A stretch of DNA of 41,874 nt from Bradyrhizobium sp. 132 (GTDB lineage: Bacteria; Pseudomonadota; Alphaproteobacteria; Rhizobiales; Xanthobacteraceae), in contig NZ_JADPKY010000153.1 in the NCBI RefSeq assembly GCF_023074185.1, forward strand, positions 1-41,874, written 5' to 3'. The translations under genes and the position numbers were made by a program. Below the pieces are notes generated by a model. The model worked only from the letters and a program-made list of their open reading frames with translations, had not been told where the DNA came from and searched no databases. Below are positions 15,649 to 24,514 of this stretch, piece by piece; position 1 is the stretch's first letter; each line of letters begins with the position of its first letter.

Positions 15649-16570
15649 CCCAACCCTCGAACAGCTGCTCGAAGTCCAGGAGTATTTTGGGCTCCCGGGC
15701 CCCGCGCTTGTCGAGAAGGATTGGTATGTCGTCAAGGCGTTGGCCGCCATCGCTGCAGTCGATACCGGCGATTTCCGCCTCGTGTTCGGCGGCGGCACGG
15801 CGCTAAGCCGCGCCTACAAGCTGACCAAGCGTATGTCGGAAGATGTCGACCTTAAGATCGTCCGCGATAAGGCTCCGACGCGCGGCGAGCTTCGCAAGTT
15901 GCGCAAAACAATTACCGATGCTCTGCTGGGCGCGGGCTTTGTCTTCGATCCTGAGAACAAAGACCACCGCGTCACGATGTACGAAGGGCGTTACACCAAA
16001 TACCAGTTGCCTTACAAAGCCCTCGCCGAGGGCAAGGGCATCTTGCGGCCCAATGTCCAGATTGAAACCTCGGTATGGCCGCTGCGGCGCGAGACCGTGG
16101 ACAAGTCCGTGATCTCCTTCATCGCAGAAGCCTACGGCCGCGATCCGGAATTACCGAAGATCGCCTGTTCATCCGTTCTGGAAACCGCCGCGGAGAAATT
16201 CGTGGCCTTGACATGGCGTGCAGGCTCGGAGCTGGCGGGCCTGCGTGAGGAGCGCGACCCAACGCTGGTCCGGCATATCTATGATATTCACATGATCCGC
16301 GACGAATACGATGTGAAGGAGGCCGCCACGCTGGCCCATGAAGTGATGCTCGCAGATGCCGCCACACGCGGCGACAGTTTCCCGGCTTGGAAGAAGGATC
16401 CGCTGGGCGAGACGCTGCGTGCGATCGGGGGCATTCCCAACGACAGGGTCTTCGTGGACGGCTTTGCTAATTTCCAGCGTGACATGGTCTATGGCGACAA
16501 GCCGGATTTCAGCGTGGCGATGGGCACCTTGAACACGCTGGCGGATCATCTCAAGAAGGTTCCGGCCTGA
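15638..16570 (+). CDS. abiEii: AbiEii-type nucleotidyltransferase toxin
   Basis: A 310-residue protein of the AbiEii/AbiGii family (DNA polymerase beta-like nucleotidyltransferases). The key motif is FGGGTALSRAYKL followed by SEDVDLKI, i.e. G-G-x-TALS then the D-x-D metal pair, at about residues 49-73. AAEKFVALTWRA near 182-193 and HIYDIHMI near 212-219 are further family features. The start is TTG at 15638, inside the antitoxin gene, so translation is coupled. Such toxins are thought to modify tRNA or other targets during phage infection, causing abortive infection. The gene is intact and heads the defence island. Confidence 0.92.
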   Translation: MSDNPTLEQLLEVQEYFGLPGPALVEKDWYVVKALAAIAAVDTGDFRLVFGGGTALSRAYKLTKRMSEDVDLKIVRDKAPTRGELRKLRKTITDALLGAGFVFDPENKDHRVTMYEGRYTKYQLPYKALAEGKGILRPNVQIETSVWPLRRETVDKSVISFIAEAYGRDPELPKIACSSVLETAAEKFVALTWRAGSELAGLREERDPTLVRHIYDIHMIRDEYDVKEAATLAHEVMLADAATRGDSFPAWKKDPLGETLRAIGGIPNDRVFVDGFANFQRDMVYGDKPDFSVAMGTLNTLADHLKKVPA

Positions 16571-16630
16571 CATGACCGCCGTTCCCTTCACGCGCCCGAC
16601 GGCATTTCCGCCGTCGCATTCCTGACCAAG

Positions 16631-17380
16631 ATGTACCAAGCGCCGTTCAACCACATGGTCCTGCGCCTCGGCCTCGAAAACGAGATCACCTCCGACACAG
16701 CGATCAGCGTCGCGAAGAAAGCGGACCTTCTGGGCCGCATTGTCGTGCAACGACCAGCCGATCCAGTCGAAACGCTGGAAGGCACGCTCGCGCTGGCGGA
16801 AGCGGTTATTCGCGAGGCCGTCCAGCTCATGCACCCTGAGCCGGTGAATGATTTGGAGACCGACTTGGCGCGCGGCCTGGCGCGGGACGGGTACGTCGTT
16901 GCATTCGATGAGCGAGAACGCCCCGCGCTACGTGCGGCGTTGCCGGAAGAACTCGGCCTATCGGTGGTGGACAATGAAGTGCATGAATTCCTCAAGCAGT
17001 TCGGCTTCACGGAACCGCTTGGCCATCTGAGTCAGGGCATCGAGGCGCATGCACGGGGCGATTGGGCGGCGGCAAACGCTCAGTTTCGCACATTCCTTGA
17101 AGGGCTGTTTGACGCGATTGCCTTTCACGAAGGTGCGGATCGATCGGCACAACCAACATCGGAGAACCGACGCGCGTGGCTGGCGAATATTGGCTATCTC
17201 TCCGAAACCCGCAACGAATGGACGCAAGACGGCAAGAACTACATCAACGGCCTGTTCAAGATGCTTCACACGGACGGCTCGCATCCCGGCCTGTCGGATG
17301 AAGATCACAGCACCTTCCGGCTTCACATCGTGCTGGTGACCGCGCGGACCTTTCTGCGCCGTTTGCGCTACAATCAGTAA
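16631..17380 (+). CDS. Unrecognised protein with abortive-infection-like C-terminal helical domain
   Basis: A 249-residue soluble protein. The second half is helical and contains GDWAAANAQFRTFLEGLFDAIA, later TRNEWTQDGKNYINGLFKML and HTDGSHPGLSDEDHSTF, then RLHIVLVTARTFLRRL. This order, with a (H/S)HPG...F(R/H) turn before a last helix, recalls the C-terminal domains of abortive-infection proteins, many related to HEPN folds. I cannot name the family. It follows abiEii in the same direction 60 bases later and in the same frame; the region between is open except for the abiEii stop. The ATG at 16631 has no clear Shine-Dalgarno, so the true start may differ. A defence role is inferred from context. 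Confidence 0.65.
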   Translation: MYQAPFNHMVLRLGLENEITSDTAISVAKKADLLGRIVVQRPADPVETLEGTLALAEAVIREAVQLMHPEPVNDLETDLARGLARDGYVVAFDERERPALRAALPEELGLSVVDNEVHEFLKQFGFTEPLGHLSQGIEAHARGDWAAANAQFRTFLEGLFDAIAFHEGADRSAQPTSENRRAWLANIGYLSETRNEWTQDGKNYINGLFKMLHTDGSHPGLSDEDHSTFRLHIVLVTARTFLRRLRYNQ

Positions 17381-17426
17381 GTTGGCCGGAACGCGTAAGG
17401 TGATGCCGGCAACCTAAGATTCTTTC

Positions 17427-18157
17427 ATGGTGCCGAACCCGGATACGACCATTGGACGCCTGTATGCTCGTTTGACGGATCGGATATCGCTTGCCGAGTT
17501 CGAGCAGGCGCTGGCAGACTACTTTAGCGAACCACGGCCAGCGGCCGAGCTGGCGGATTACCGCGCCAAGCGCGGCGCGGTAAAAAAGCTGCGCGATGAG
17601 GTGGTGCCTGTTTTGCATCACGTCAAGTTCGTCAAAGCAAAAGGCGATATCCGGTTCGAGCTAGGCAGTGACGTGCCGGATTGCTGGTTGCGCGACAACC
17701 CGAACGCCGCGCCACAGGTCTTGAGGTCACGGTGGCGCAATCCCGCGAGCAACAGCGGCTCGGCCAGGAGATGAACGAAAAAAAGGGAGTGGTCCCGGGA
17801 TATCTCGGCTTACCGGACGACGCCCCGGAAAAGGTTTTCAAGGAACGCTTGGCCCGTTCTCGCATCATGCACAGTGCGGAAGGCGCGTTGACGGTCATCG
17901 GCAAGGGCATCAAATCTTGCCTTCGCAAGAAGGATCACCCGAAATACGCAGGGCATGATCTGCTCATCGAAGCGCCCCTGCATAGCTTGCCGAAGGCACG
18001 CTGGAGCCGGATTGAGGATGATCTGCGTTCGGCGGCTAGCACATTGCCGTTCCGCGAAATTCACGTCGTCGGCGATCACGATACGTCCCCGTTTGGACTT
18101 CGCATCCAAATGAGCCGCCGGAGTTTGCGGCAACGATCCGTACAGCCGGCCGATTAA
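17427..18157 (+). pseudogene. Frameshifted gene in the defence island, possible nuclease
   Basis: Two overlapping plus-strand frames make one coherent protein of about 243 residues. The first starts at 17427 (MVPNPDTTIGRL) and reads to RFELGSDVPDCWLRDNP. The second continues from about 17710 with GLEVTVAQSREQQRLGQE and runs to the stop at 18157 through AEGALTVIGKGIKSCLRKKD and HPKYAGHDLLIEAPLHSLP. The switch is a net one-base change near 17705-17715. SDVPD...EVT has the spacing of a degenerate D...ExK-type core and KYAGHDLLI resembles conserved nuclease tails, but this is only suggestive. It may be a natural pseudogene, a programmed frameshift or an error. Confidence 0.55.
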
Positions 18158-18241
18158 ACGCTGGTCCACAGCGCGTCCAAGCCTGCCTCGTCAGGGCCGA
18201 TGTCAGGCTCGACATGTTGGGTCGCATCCGGGAACGGAGTT

Positions 18242-19429
18242 TCAGGTGTAAAAGGCTAGCTGATCTAACGTGAGGAGGGCCTGGAGCGCGCGCACCAGCG
18301 TGTACGTTTCGGCTGCTGCTGCACCATGGCCCACGGCATGGCGGGAACTGGCATTGCCCGTGCGTGCTGCGGGATCGAAGTCGGCGAAGGTGTGAGATTT
18401 CAGATAATGGGCAAAGGCTGCGGGAAACAACAACGTGTCTGACTGCCCAGCCTTAGCCTCGGCGGAAGCAACCGCAAACTCCAGAAGCTTTTTGATTTTT
18501 GCGCCCTTGCCATAAACCTTGCGATAGGCGTCACCCAAAATCCCCTCGATCTCGGTCAAGGCAATTTTGAGCACGGGTATGGCGTCCCCTTCGGCAAAGG
18601 ACTTCAGCGCCGAGCGCAGGAGCCGTTCCTTGCCCGCAAAGTGTGCCTTCGCCATCCACCGGGTAAACATGCGCTCGATGCGTTCGGCGTCAAACTTCGC
18701 GAGGATCGTTGCTTCCGCATCGTCGAGATCGAATCGCGCTTCGCTTGAATTCGCCAGCCCCTGAAACTCAGGCCCGAGAATCTCCACGAACGGAAACCAG
18801 CCTGCCGCGATGAGCTGGGAAAAGACGGCTTGATCGGCGATCGCATCGTAGAGATACCGGTACTTCAGCCTACGGTACAGCGTGCCGAGGTCACGCTGCA
18901 TATCGGAAACGGAGAAGTCGCCACCCGGATTGAAATCGAAGAAAAGGGCAAAGCGCCAGCCTTCCCGGAAGACGCAAACGACACGATCTCTCTTGCGGAT
19001 GGCGACAAGGGGAAAGCCCATTCCGGTGACGTCGCCGATGTCATTTTCAAACACCACCGTTCCAGCAGCCATGTTTCGCTTAGCCATGATTTGAAGTGCG
19101 ACGGCCGCCGCGTCTACCCAAAGGTCGCCCGTGTCGTCGGGACGCACGACCAGCAAGGCGACGTCCGCCCGCTTTAGGTTGACGGTCTGTCCGGATTGCC
19201 GCGCCATGTGCTCAATATGATTGCTCAGACCTTCCACCACACGGTGAAAAAAGCGGTCGTCCGAAGTCAGGCTTAGCCGTGTCCAGACCTTGACGGTGTC
19301 GCCGCCGCGGGCCGCGTCCACAGAGACACCATGCAGTTGCAAACCCGATAGCTTGACGGGTGCGGCCAAGTTTCCGGCAAGAATACCGGGGTTGGGGGCA
19401 CCGTCTTGTTCGGGCTGAGACTCGGTCAT
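18242..19429 (-). CDS. Unrecognised 395-residue protein with HEPN-like RxxxHG motif
   Basis: A soluble protein starting MTESQPEQDGAPNPG, convergent with the frameshifted gene before it. The middle has RDRVVCVFREGWRFALFFDF and GDFSVSDMQRDLGTLYRRL, and the C-terminal third is helical. Near the end GNASSRHAVGHGAAAAETYTL is followed by a helix LVRALQALLTLDQLAFY. This Arg-x3-His-Gly arrangement (residues about 361-368) between helices is typical of HEPN ribonuclease domains of abortive-infection proteins. The N-terminal half may sense infection; I cannot assign it. The family is unnamed to me, but location and motif suggest an antiphage effector. No strong ribosome-binding site is seen before the ATG at 19429. 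Confidence 0.65.
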   Translation of the reverse strand: MTESQPEQDGAPNPGILAGNLAAPVKLSGLQLHGVSVDAARGGDTVKVWTRLSLTSDDRFFHRVVEGLSNHIEHMARQSGQTVNLKRADVALLVVRPDDTGDLWVDAAAVALQIMAKRNMAAGTVVFENDIGDVTGMGFPLVAIRKRDRVVCVFREGWRFALFFDFNPGGDFSVSDMQRDLGTLYRRLKYRYLYDAIADQAVFSQLIAAGWFPFVEILGPEFQGLANSSEARFDLDDAEATILAKFDAERIERMFTRWMAKAHFAGKERLLRSALKSFAEGDAIPVLKIALTEIEGILGDAYRKVYGKGAKIKKLLEFAVASAEAKAGQSDTLLFPAAFAHYLKSHTFADFDPAARTGNASSRHAVGHGAAAAETYTLVRALQALLTLDQLAFYT

Positions 19430-19520
19430 GGCGACATTGTATCACGGCCCAGGAAGCAGGGTCGACGCGGCCCTCGCCCTGCCATCTGTGCCGAAGAGCT
19501 CACTGACAAACGATAAGCGC

Positions 19521-19676
19521 ATGAGCGGGCCGGCGTCGGCCGTCTGTGAGCTTACCCGCCTGATGGACCGCATATCGAACCTGCTGGGCGATGAGTTTGG
19601 GAGCTTGTGCGGGGCTGGCGGAATGCGGTTCGAAGGGGACCCGGTCTGGCGCGTCCGAACGCAAATGGTGGTATAA
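19521..19676 (+). CDS. Small hypothetical ORF, doubtful
   Basis: A 51-residue frame, MSGPASAVCELTRLMDRISN..., reads like a soluble helix (LTRLMDRISNLLGDEF) followed by a Gly-rich stretch. It lies divergently upstream of the HEPN-like gene and before the broken ATP-binding gene. No ribosome-binding site stands out. It may be a real short gene or a remnant. Confidence 0.25.
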   Translation: MSGPASAVCELTRLMDRISNLLGDEFGSLCGAGGMRFEGDPVWRVRTQMVV

Positions 19677-19764
19677 AGGGCAGAAATCGACTCACGCCGG
19701 ACGGGTCGGCTCGCCTAAAGTGCCCTCCCGGCAGCCGGGTTTTTCAATCCCATTTGAGCCAAGC

Positions 19765-20410
19765 GTGGATTTTTCGAATCAACCTTTGCCGCGGGCAAAG
19801 CTGACATTCGAGGTTGTCGACGATCTTGTCGGGGCCCATGCGCGTGGCCGGCTCAACGGGGCGCCGCAGGTTCGTTATGCCGCGACGGACATGTGCCCGC
19901 TGATCGAACTGATGATGGAAGCCAGCAACGGCCGGACCGGGCCGCTTCTGCAAACGCCATGGCTCGATTCCATCACGCAACTCGATCTCCGAGCGGCCCT
20001 CGCCAGCAACCAGAACCTGGCTCGACGAGACGCGCCGCTGCGGGTTCATGCGCACGACGTTCGATCCACGTGTCGAGGCCGATGACTTTCAGAGGAACCG
20101 GTTTCCGATCACGGCGCGGACAGCGGCCGAAGCGGCCGGGCTTCTCAAGCCGGTCGCGCAATGCCTCGCCGCCGCATTGCGCGAAATGGAATCCAACATT
20201 CACGAGCATTCCGGTGCTGCCGCAACGGGCATCCTTGCCTTCCAGGCGCGGCCGTCCCTGTTCGAGTTCGTTGCGGCCGATTGCGGCGCGGGCGTGCTGG
20301 CGACACTGCGCGAGGACGAGGAGTTCGCCGAGCTTGACGATCATGGTCTAGCAATGCACGCGGCGCTTCAGGAAAATGTGTCGCGGTATGACCGCTTCAC
20401 AATGGAATAA
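19765..20410 (+). pseudogene. Broken ATP-binding (histidine-kinase-like ATPase) regulator gene
   Basis: The first frame begins at GTG 19765 (MDFSNQPLPRAKLTFEVVDD) and reads to TPWLDSITQLDLRAALASNQN near 20018. The second then carries WLDETRRCGFMRTTFDPRVE and continues to 20410. The join needs removal of one base near 20022. The second part contains MESNIHEHSGAAATG and FVAADCGAGVLATLRE, which match the N box (E-x-x-N/H...HS) and the DxGxG motif of GHKL ATPases. HGLAMHAALQENVSRY then breaks off into YDRFTME and a stop, so the rest of the ATP lid is missing. So it has both a frameshift and a C-terminal truncation. In intact form such genes are regulators of mobile elements or defence (inference). 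Confidence 0.6.
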
Positions 20411-20884
20411 AGCTCGCTCAAAGAGAGCGTCATACTTTTCCGGCCTAAGTCCAACAATATGGAACAGCCCTGCGCCACCTGCGAAACGCTGTGAGCCACG
20501 GGCTTGTTGTCTTTCACGGCCATGGGCCGCATAGAAGCAATTCGCGCAAGCTGCAAGAAAACTTCATCGAGTTTGGCGACCGCGAGGATGCCGAGAGCCC
20601 GCTCAATTGGCAGATACTGATCGAAGGCGTGCATCGACTTCGCATTTTTGAAGATCGCAAATGTCGATCCGGGTCCTGAACTGGACCAGGTGCAGGAGGC
20701 AAAACACGGAGACATGAGTCTTGCGAGACGTTTTGTGGCGGAAGCAGGAAGCAAATGGAGGCAATTGAGGCAGGGATCGCTTTCGCTCGAGGCCATCGAA
20801 GAGTTCTCTGAAAGGCTGATGGTGGTAGGAGAACCCTATTGCTGTGGCCAGCTCTGCAGCTGAGGTCATCCGGGTCAACATCAT
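20411..20884. other. Gap without a supported gene
   Basis: About 470 bases between the broken ATPase gene and the DUF6894 gene. Open frames exist on both strands (for example minus 20368-20796 and 20603-20884), but none has a good start site, recognisable motif or consistent codon pattern. It looks like decayed sequence. Confidence 0.4.
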
Positions 20885-21127
20885 TTAGTGTGATAGATCA
20901 ACCAAAGCAGGAGTGTGAAATGCTTGGGTAGTAATCTCTATAGAATGGATTAGCCGACCCAGATTCATCACTTCAAGCCGACACCCGTCGCCAGGCGTTA
21001 GGCTTGCTGCAATATGGCGCGCTATATCAAGAGCAGCTTGCCAAGCCGCATTGTCGTCGAGCAACTCTTCCCCGAGGGTGTCCTGAAACGGGTGGCTGCC
21101 GCCGACATTGAAGAAATAGCGTGTCAT
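20885..21127 (-). CDS. DUF6894-like small protein
   Basis: An 80-residue protein starting MTRYFFNVGGSHPFQDTLG. The N-terminal MxRYFFN, an acidic D..G.EL.DD stretch and an Ala-rich helix WQAALDIARHIAA are the DUF6894 pattern common in Rhizobiales. The start at 21127 has GAGGGAG upstream; the longer open frame is not needed. The C-terminal part (LGRLIHSIEITTQAFHTP) diverges from the usual ending. Function of the family is unknown. Confidence 0.7.
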   Translation of the reverse strand: MTRYFFNVGGSHPFQDTLGEELLDDNAAWQAALDIARHIAASLTPGDGCRLEVMNLGRLIHSIEITTQAFHTPALVDLSH

Positions 21128-21221
21128 AGGCTCCCTCACGTTTCTCCTGCTCGAATAGCTACTTACAGCTTGAGGCAGGCCCCTGGAGACAAGGCCGCTC
21201 CAGGAAGCCATGTTGGCCGAG

Positions 21222-21660
21222 AACAGCGCGCCACTGTGCAACGTTCGTTTCCGCCGACGATGGCGAAGTTGGGGGCTTTTGCTCCGACAAACAGGGTACG
21301 TAACGAACGACCAAATCTCGCTTTCACCTGAGTGTGTCGTCTGGGCTTCAGATTGGAGCGGTTCCTACAAAAAATCCCGCCATTTGACTTTCAACGTGAG
21401 CTCCGCTGCTAGAGCCGAACCGACAAGGAGAAGCGACATTCCGAGATTCGCCGAGGTGTTGCTGGACGTGGAGATATGCGCTCTGCGATCGCATGTGTGT
21501 TTCCTCTGTACTGACCGTAACCATATTTCAATGTTGATTAATGCAAAGTGCCGCGCCACGATGCTGAAATCCTGCGTTTGACCGCATCTTCTTCGACGGA
21601 ATTCAACGGCATCTATTATAGGCGGGAGAGCAGCCTGAGGTGGTCGTCTCTCCACTTGAT
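21222..21660 (-). repeat. Dispersed degenerate repeat, copy A
   Basis: Two blocks match copy C near 30.6-31.0 kb. Bases 21548-21640 (AAATCCTGCGTTTGAC on the plus strand and what follows) match 30955-31020, and 21222-21262 (GAGAACAGCGCGC...ACGTTCGTTTCCGCCG) matches 30635-30670. Between them copy C has an intact small coiled-coil gene that is decayed here. The minus-strand frame just upstream ends LRLLSRL, a possible tail of a lost gene. The gap 21128-21825 holds only this repeat and shadows. Confidence 0.55.
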
Positions 21661-21825
21661 CGTCGATTCGGCGGCTTTGTCGCGGCAAAAACCGCGCGGT
21701 GCAGTTTTGTCATCAAACAGCGCACCAACGTTCGACTAGCTTTCGCGAGAAGCACGAACTCGCCTTCTGCGCTACTCGGACATGGTATCCTCCGCCTACC
21801 AGATCTGTACAGTGCGAAGCGCTCG

Positions 21826-21955
21826 CTATAATTCGCAGGCGTCAACCTCCTCGTCCGCGAACTTCTCGGACTCCAGCTCCAGCCTGTTCTTCGCCCCTTC
21901 CAGCTCCCCGATTATGCCGCAACTCGCCCGCGAACTGATACTTGCTGACGGTCAT
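21826..21955 (-). pseudogene. Frameshifted small coiled-coil ORF
   Basis: Starts MTVSKYQFAGELR at 21955, overlapping the stop of the small membrane gene (ATGA). After a one-base shift it continues IIGELEGAKNRLELESEKF and ADEEVDACEL to a TAG at 21826. The acidic heptad-like pattern looks like a real protein. The frame break suggests decay. No family recognised. Confidence 0.35.
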
Positions 21956-22074
21956 TCGCTCGACCAAGCTGCAATCCCCACCGCGCTTAAGCCCATCAGA
22001 GACGCAACAATAAGCACTAGACTAAGGTAAAGTAGAAGTTGAACGATCAAGTCACCGTCACGGTCCAACATCAT
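21952..22074 (-). CDS. Tiny single-span membrane protein
   Basis: A 40-residue product: a charged start MMLDRDGDLIVQLL, then a long hydrophobic helix (about residues 9-35) and an AWSSE tail. GGGAG lies directly upstream of the double ATG at 22074. Its stop overlaps the start of the following small ORF by four bases, suggesting an ancestral pair. No family recognised. It could be a small regulatory membrane protein. Confidence 0.45.
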   Translation of the reverse strand: MMLDRDGDLIVQLLLYLSLVLIVASLMGLSAVGIAAWSSE

Positions 22075-22079
22075 ATCTC

Positions 22080-22619
22080 CCAGCGGCGTTGCCCCATGTT
22101 CTGGCTGGGGCACGCTGACTTTGCCAGATCTTGCGCCTTTGCTCCCCAGACATTGTACGCAACTAGTCTCGGTCACATGAGAGCGTTGTCTCGACTTCAC
22201 ATTTGCGTCGTTTCAGCTTCATATTGGAGCACTTCGGACAATCCATCAATGCAACACGTCCCGTTATCGTGCTCAAATCCTGTTGGATCTCCGGCTTCTT
22301 CGGTGGATTTCAACGCCTCTACTATTGGCGACCTGCGGTCAGCACTGGTCCTGCCTCGTTGCCATCCTGGGAGCGAGCGCGACGGCAGCAAGATCGAAAA
22401 TCTGATGCGGACTGACGTCAGGAACTGCAAGCCACCAAGCCGGCTTGCGCTACCGACATGGTCCGTCACTCCCAAGCTTCATTGGTCAGTTCCCAGGAAG
22501 CCACGGTTTTCATTAACGCAAGCGTGCTTTGTACCTGACGCCGTTTTTCGGCCTTCTTTCTGAGATGATGAGAACCGCTACCGAGGAGGAGCGCGAGTCC
22601 GAACTCGAAAAGCGCGCCT
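22080..22619. other. Gap with repeat copy B, no supported gene
   Basis: Bases 22262-22345 match the AAATCCTG-containing block of copies A and C (GCTCAAATCCTGTTGGATC and GGATTTCAACGCCTC). A minus-strand frame 22197-22475 runs through it but has no motif or start signal. The end (22565-22619) reads MMRTATEEERESELEKR on the plus strand before entering bioA antisense, probably by chance or a fragment. Confidence 0.4.
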
Positions 22620-23885
22620 TCAAACCAGCGCATCGGCTGCATCGCCGATTGCAGCGTAGATTTCGTCGAGATCTGCCGCGGTGACGCAATAGGGCGGCAT
22701 CACGTAGATGGTATTGCCGAGCGGGCGCAGCAGCAGATTTCGGTCGTTAAAGAAAGCCTGAAGCTTCGGACCGATGTCCGCCAAATAGCCGCCATCGCCG
22801 GCTTTCAAATCAAGCGCTGTGATGGTCCCGGAACGACGAACGTTTTCAAAGCGCGCGTCGGCGCGGAATGGCTCAATTGCCCGTTCTTGCATGGCGGCGA
22901 GCGAAGCGGCGCGCTCGCGGGAGTCCCGATGCCACCAAAGATCCAGGTTCGCTTTTGCAGCGGCACAGGCTACCGGATTCGCCGTATATGAACTCGAATG
23001 ATAGAACGTACGCATACGATCTTTCGAATAATGCGCGTCGAAAATGTGCGCACGGCAGAGCGTAACCGCGAGTGGGAGCGCCCCTCCCGTGAGACCTTTC
23101 GAATAGCAAGCGATATCGGGCGTGACATTGGCCTGCTCGCAAGCAAATAGCGATCCGGTGCGGCCCCAGCCCGTCATGACCTCGTCGGCAATGAACAGGA
23201 CGTCCGACGCCTCGCAGATCCGCTTCATCGCTGTTAGCACCCAGGCTGGGTACATCAGCATCCCGCCCGCCCCCAATATCAGAGGCTCCACAATAAAGGC
23301 GGCTGGCATTTCGTTTCGACACGCGGACTCGAGCGCAGCGAGTGTCGCCTGCTCGCGACCTCTCGCAGGGAACGGGATCGAGGTAACATCGAACAGCAGC
23401 GGACCGTACGCCGCGTTGAACACGCCTCTGGCACCAACGGACATCGCCCCAACCGTATCGCCGTGGTAGGAATGTTGCATTACGACAATGCGTCTTCGCT
23501 GCTGACCGATATTATGCCAATACCCGAGTGCCATCTTCAAGGCGACTTCGACACTGGTAGAGCCACTGTCGGAGAAGAAGACATAGTCGAGACCACGGGG
23601 TGCGAGCTTCAAAAGTTGCGCAGCAAGCTCCTCAGCCTGATCGTGGGTATAGCCGGCAAAGATGATCTGATTGAGCTTACCGGCTTGTTCCTGAATGGCG
23701 CTTACAATATGTGGATGGCAGTGACCGTGCGTTACCACCCACCAGGATGAGATTGCATCGATAATACGGCGCCCATCTGCTGTGTGCAGATAAGCACCAT
23801 CAGCACGCACAACCTTTGTCATTTCGCCTTGAAGCGCGTGTTGCGTGAACGGATGCCAGATCGGCGACTTTGTCTTCGGCATCAC
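22620..23885 (-). CDS. bioA: BioA, adenosylmethionine-8-amino-7-oxononanoate aminotransferase
   Basis: 421 residues, the normal length. BioA transfers the amino group of S-adenosylmethionine to 8-amino-7-oxononanoate, giving 7,8-diaminopelargonate in biotin synthesis, with pyridoxal phosphate. Seen: IWHPFTQH at the start, SSWWVVTHGHCHP near 46-58 (substrate-binding Trp pair), SGSTSVEVALKMA near 107-119, IADEVMTGWGRTG with cofactor Asp near 234, and the Schiff-base lysine in ACYSKGLTGG (Lys263). The start overlaps the bioD stop by four bases. It is the last gene of the operon here. The bioZ gene that follows bioA in some rhizobial clusters is not present; decayed sequence follows instead. Confidence 0.97.
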   Translation of the reverse strand: MMPKTKSPIWHPFTQHALQGEMTKVVRADGAYLHTADGRRIIDAISSWWVVTHGHCHPHIVSAIQEQAGKLNQIIFAGYTHDQAEELAAQLLKLAPRGLDYVFFSDSGSTSVEVALKMALGYWHNIGQQRRRIVVMQHSYHGDTVGAMSVGARGVFNAAYGPLLFDVTSIPFPARGREQATLAALESACRNEMPAAFIVEPLILGAGGMLMYPAWVLTAMKRICEASDVLFIADEVMTGWGRTGSLFACEQANVTPDIACYSKGLTGGALPLAVTLCRAHIFDAHYSKDRMRTFYHSSSYTANPVACAAAKANLDLWWHRDSRERAASLAAMQERAIEPFRADARFENVRRSGTITALDLKAGDGGYLADIGPKLQAFFNDRNLLLRPLGNTIYVMPPYCVTAADLDEIYAAIGDAADALV

Positions 23886-24514
23886 GGCTCGAAATCATCA
23901 GCACGGAATGAGGCTTGGAATGCGGCCTGCAGCGTGTCTGCCGTGAGGGGAGAAAGCCATGGCAATCGCCCTAGCCAGCGCACCCGCCCCATCTCGCGAA
24001 TCGCAACCTGAGTCTCAGCATTTCTTTCGCCAATGAAGGCCATCCCAAGAATGCGGATTTCGCGTTTTCGGAGAGCCTCTATCGACAGCAGCGAGTGATT
24101 GATGGTGCCCAGCGCAGTGCTTGCGCAAAGCACCACTGGAAGCCGCCATCGCTCGAAGACGTCAATGTAGAGTGTGTCGCCGCTCAGCGGCACCATCAGC
24201 CCGCCCGCGCCCTCGATCACCAATGGCCGCTCCCCGGTATCGGGCACATCGAGCAAATCCGCCTCGATGCGAACTCCGTCAAGTTCGGCAGAATGATGGG
24301 GAGAAGCGGGGGTCCGAAGGCGGTAGCGTTCCGGCAGGATGCGATCGGCCGAGAGGCCGCCAAGACAAGAGACGACCTCGGTATCGGTTTCTCCCTCGAG
24401 GCCAGCCTGAATCGGCTTCCAATAGTCCGCTCCCAGGAGATTGGCGAGCCCCGCGGAAAACACCGTCTTTCCAATTCCGGTACCTGTGCCCGTCACGACG
24501 ATTTTGACACTCAT
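23882..24514 (-). CDS. bioD: BioD, dethiobiotin synthetase
   Basis: 210 residues. It closes the ureido ring of dethiobiotin from diaminopelargonate, CO2 and ATP in the cytoplasm. The P-loop GTGTGIGKT lies at residues 9-17. The family marker VIEGAGGLMVPL near 98-109 and CASTALGTINHSLL near 130-143 support the call. Four-base overlaps with bioF before and bioA after show translational coupling in one transcript. Confidence 0.96.
   Translation of the reverse strand: MSVKIVVTGTGTGIGKTVFSAGLANLLGADYWKPIQAGLEGETDTEVVSCLGGLSADRILPERYRLRTPASPHHSAELDGVRIEADLLDVPDTGERPLVIEGAGGLMVPLSGDTLYIDVFERWRLPVVLCASTALGTINHSLLSIEALRKREIRILGMAFIGERNAETQVAIREMGRVRWLGRLPWLSPLTADTLQAAFQASFRADDFEP

Noticed and set aside
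20411..22600. NifA boxes (TGT-N10-ACA) or nod boxes suggesting symbiotic control
   Set aside because: Short degenerate TGT...ACA pairs occur by chance and no -24/-12 promoter (TGGCAC-N5-TTGC) accompanies them; no nod box match was found.
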